Below, piece after piece: positions 6,721 to 7,030 of a stretch of 7,030 nt of DNA. Under the pieces are notes generated by a model. It worked only from the letters and a program-made list of their open reading frames with translations. It was not told the origin of the DNA and searched no databases. Positions within the stretch are counted from its first letter, which is position 1. Every line of letters starts with the position of its first letter. The position numbers and the translations under genes are program-made. The stretch lies in assembly GCA_019456245.1 (NCBI GenBank), contig VRUF01000147.1, forward strand, positions 1 to 7,030. Reading direction: 5' to 3'. Source of the stretch: Planctomycetota bacterium (GTDB lineage: Bacteria; Planctomycetota; Phycisphaerae; Sedimentisphaerales; Anaerohalosphaeraceae).

Positions 6721-6758
6721 GCTTATTGGAAGCATATTTTAATTATAATTAGGTGGAA

Positions 6759-7030
6759 TCCCTGTTAATCCCAAATCGTTCGCACTCATCAAGGAACAGG
6801 CGAGTATTCATATTGGCTATATCGCCCCCTACAACAACCAGATCCGGCTTTTCTCTATGAAGAAAATATTTCAATATATATTTATTCAACACAAGACGTA
6901 TAAACTGTAATGGTCTGTTAATAAAGCCAGGCTTGGTATTCAGACAGAAAAGCGGCAGATCCCTAGTATTAGTCTTTCTGATCATTGATTGAAACCCGAG
7001 ATCCCGCCTGAATTCCTTCAGGGACTCCCC
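6759..7030 (-). pseudogene. GT-B-like surface-glycan protein, upstream fragment (runs off the right edge)
   Basis: The minus-strand frame is open from the right edge (GESLKEFRRDLGFQSMIRK) and contains PDLVVVGGDIANMNTRLFL, the typical end of an N-terminal Rossmann half in GT-B glycan enzymes, where a strand is followed by a Gly/Asp loop and a helix. It continues DECERFGINR and then enters IS sequence with a stop at 6749. The ATG at 6985 is internal, since the frame has no stop up to 7030. The next part of the protein lies at 4541 and below. The cell would make only a truncated product of no likely function. The start of the gene is outside the window. Confidence 0.65.

Larger units (their letters stand above)
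4542..6758 (+). mobile_element. AT-rich plus-strand IS inserted in the glycan gene (edges approximate)
   Basis: The glycan gene is in one frame to about 6759 and resumes at about 4541, with one transposase between. Taking TCCC (4538-4541 and 6759-6762) as the target duplication restores the gene in frame (CERFGINRENMSSLLF), but four bases is weak proof. I find no clean terminal inverted repeats. The best pair is TTATAAT at 4549-4555 against its complement at 6742-6748, in AT-rich DNA. The existence of the element is much surer than its ends. Confidence 0.6.

Noticed and set aside
1..7030. CRISPR array, tRNA or rRNA
   Set aside because: I saw no regularly spaced direct repeats, no tRNA cloverleaf signature and no rRNA-like sequence on either strand.

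Overview
The window is a stack of bacterial insertion sequences (ISs) that has destroyed two older genes. I see no intact cellular gene. Strong GGAGG-type ribosome sites and sigma70-type promoter boxes show that it is bacterial. The mixed gene families and base composition (GC-rich at about 770-3720, AT-rich at about 3910-7030) do not allow a taxon to be named. An anaerobic Firmicute or a deltaproteobacterium-like host is possible, but that is only an impression.

Layout, left to right. Positions 1-118 carry no recognisable gene. At 119-150 there is a perfect 32-bp palindrome, and a minus-strand transposase gene (zinc ribbon plus MULE/Mutator-like DDE core) is cut off exactly at its edge. That gene is split in two: its C-terminal part lies at 150-768 and its first 39 codons at 3722-3840. 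Between them sits a complete 2,953-bp IS (769-3721) with 14-bp perfect terminal inverted repeats and a 9-bp target duplication (ACATGATGA). Removing the IS and one duplication copy restores the outer transposase in frame to the base. The inserted IS carries two minus-strand genes that overlap by ATGA: a DUF4338 (DruA-like) gene and an IS4-superfamily DDE transposase. Both are now frameshifted, so this copy should not move by itself.

From 3910 to the right edge is a second broken gene, a minus-strand GT-B-like protein of the surface-polysaccharide / CDP-glycerol-transferase type. It runs from beyond 7030 to about 6759, is interrupted, resumes at about 4541 and is cut off near 3910, where the outer IS begins. 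The interruption is an AT-rich plus-strand element (about 4542-6758) whose single 682-aa DDE transposase with a long coiled coil is the only full-length ORF in the window. A perfect consensus promoter (TTGACA, 17 bp, TATAAT) straddles the left edge of this element. Its -35 box appears to come from the interrupted gene and its -10 box from the IS.

Inferred history: a surface-polysaccharide gene was hit by the outer zinc-ribbon IS and, independently, by the plus-strand IS; the DruA-type IS then jumped into the outer IS; later decay and a rearrangement at the palindrome followed. The points most worth checking are the DruA-like gene as an IS companion gene, the palindrome junction, and the hybrid consensus promoter.
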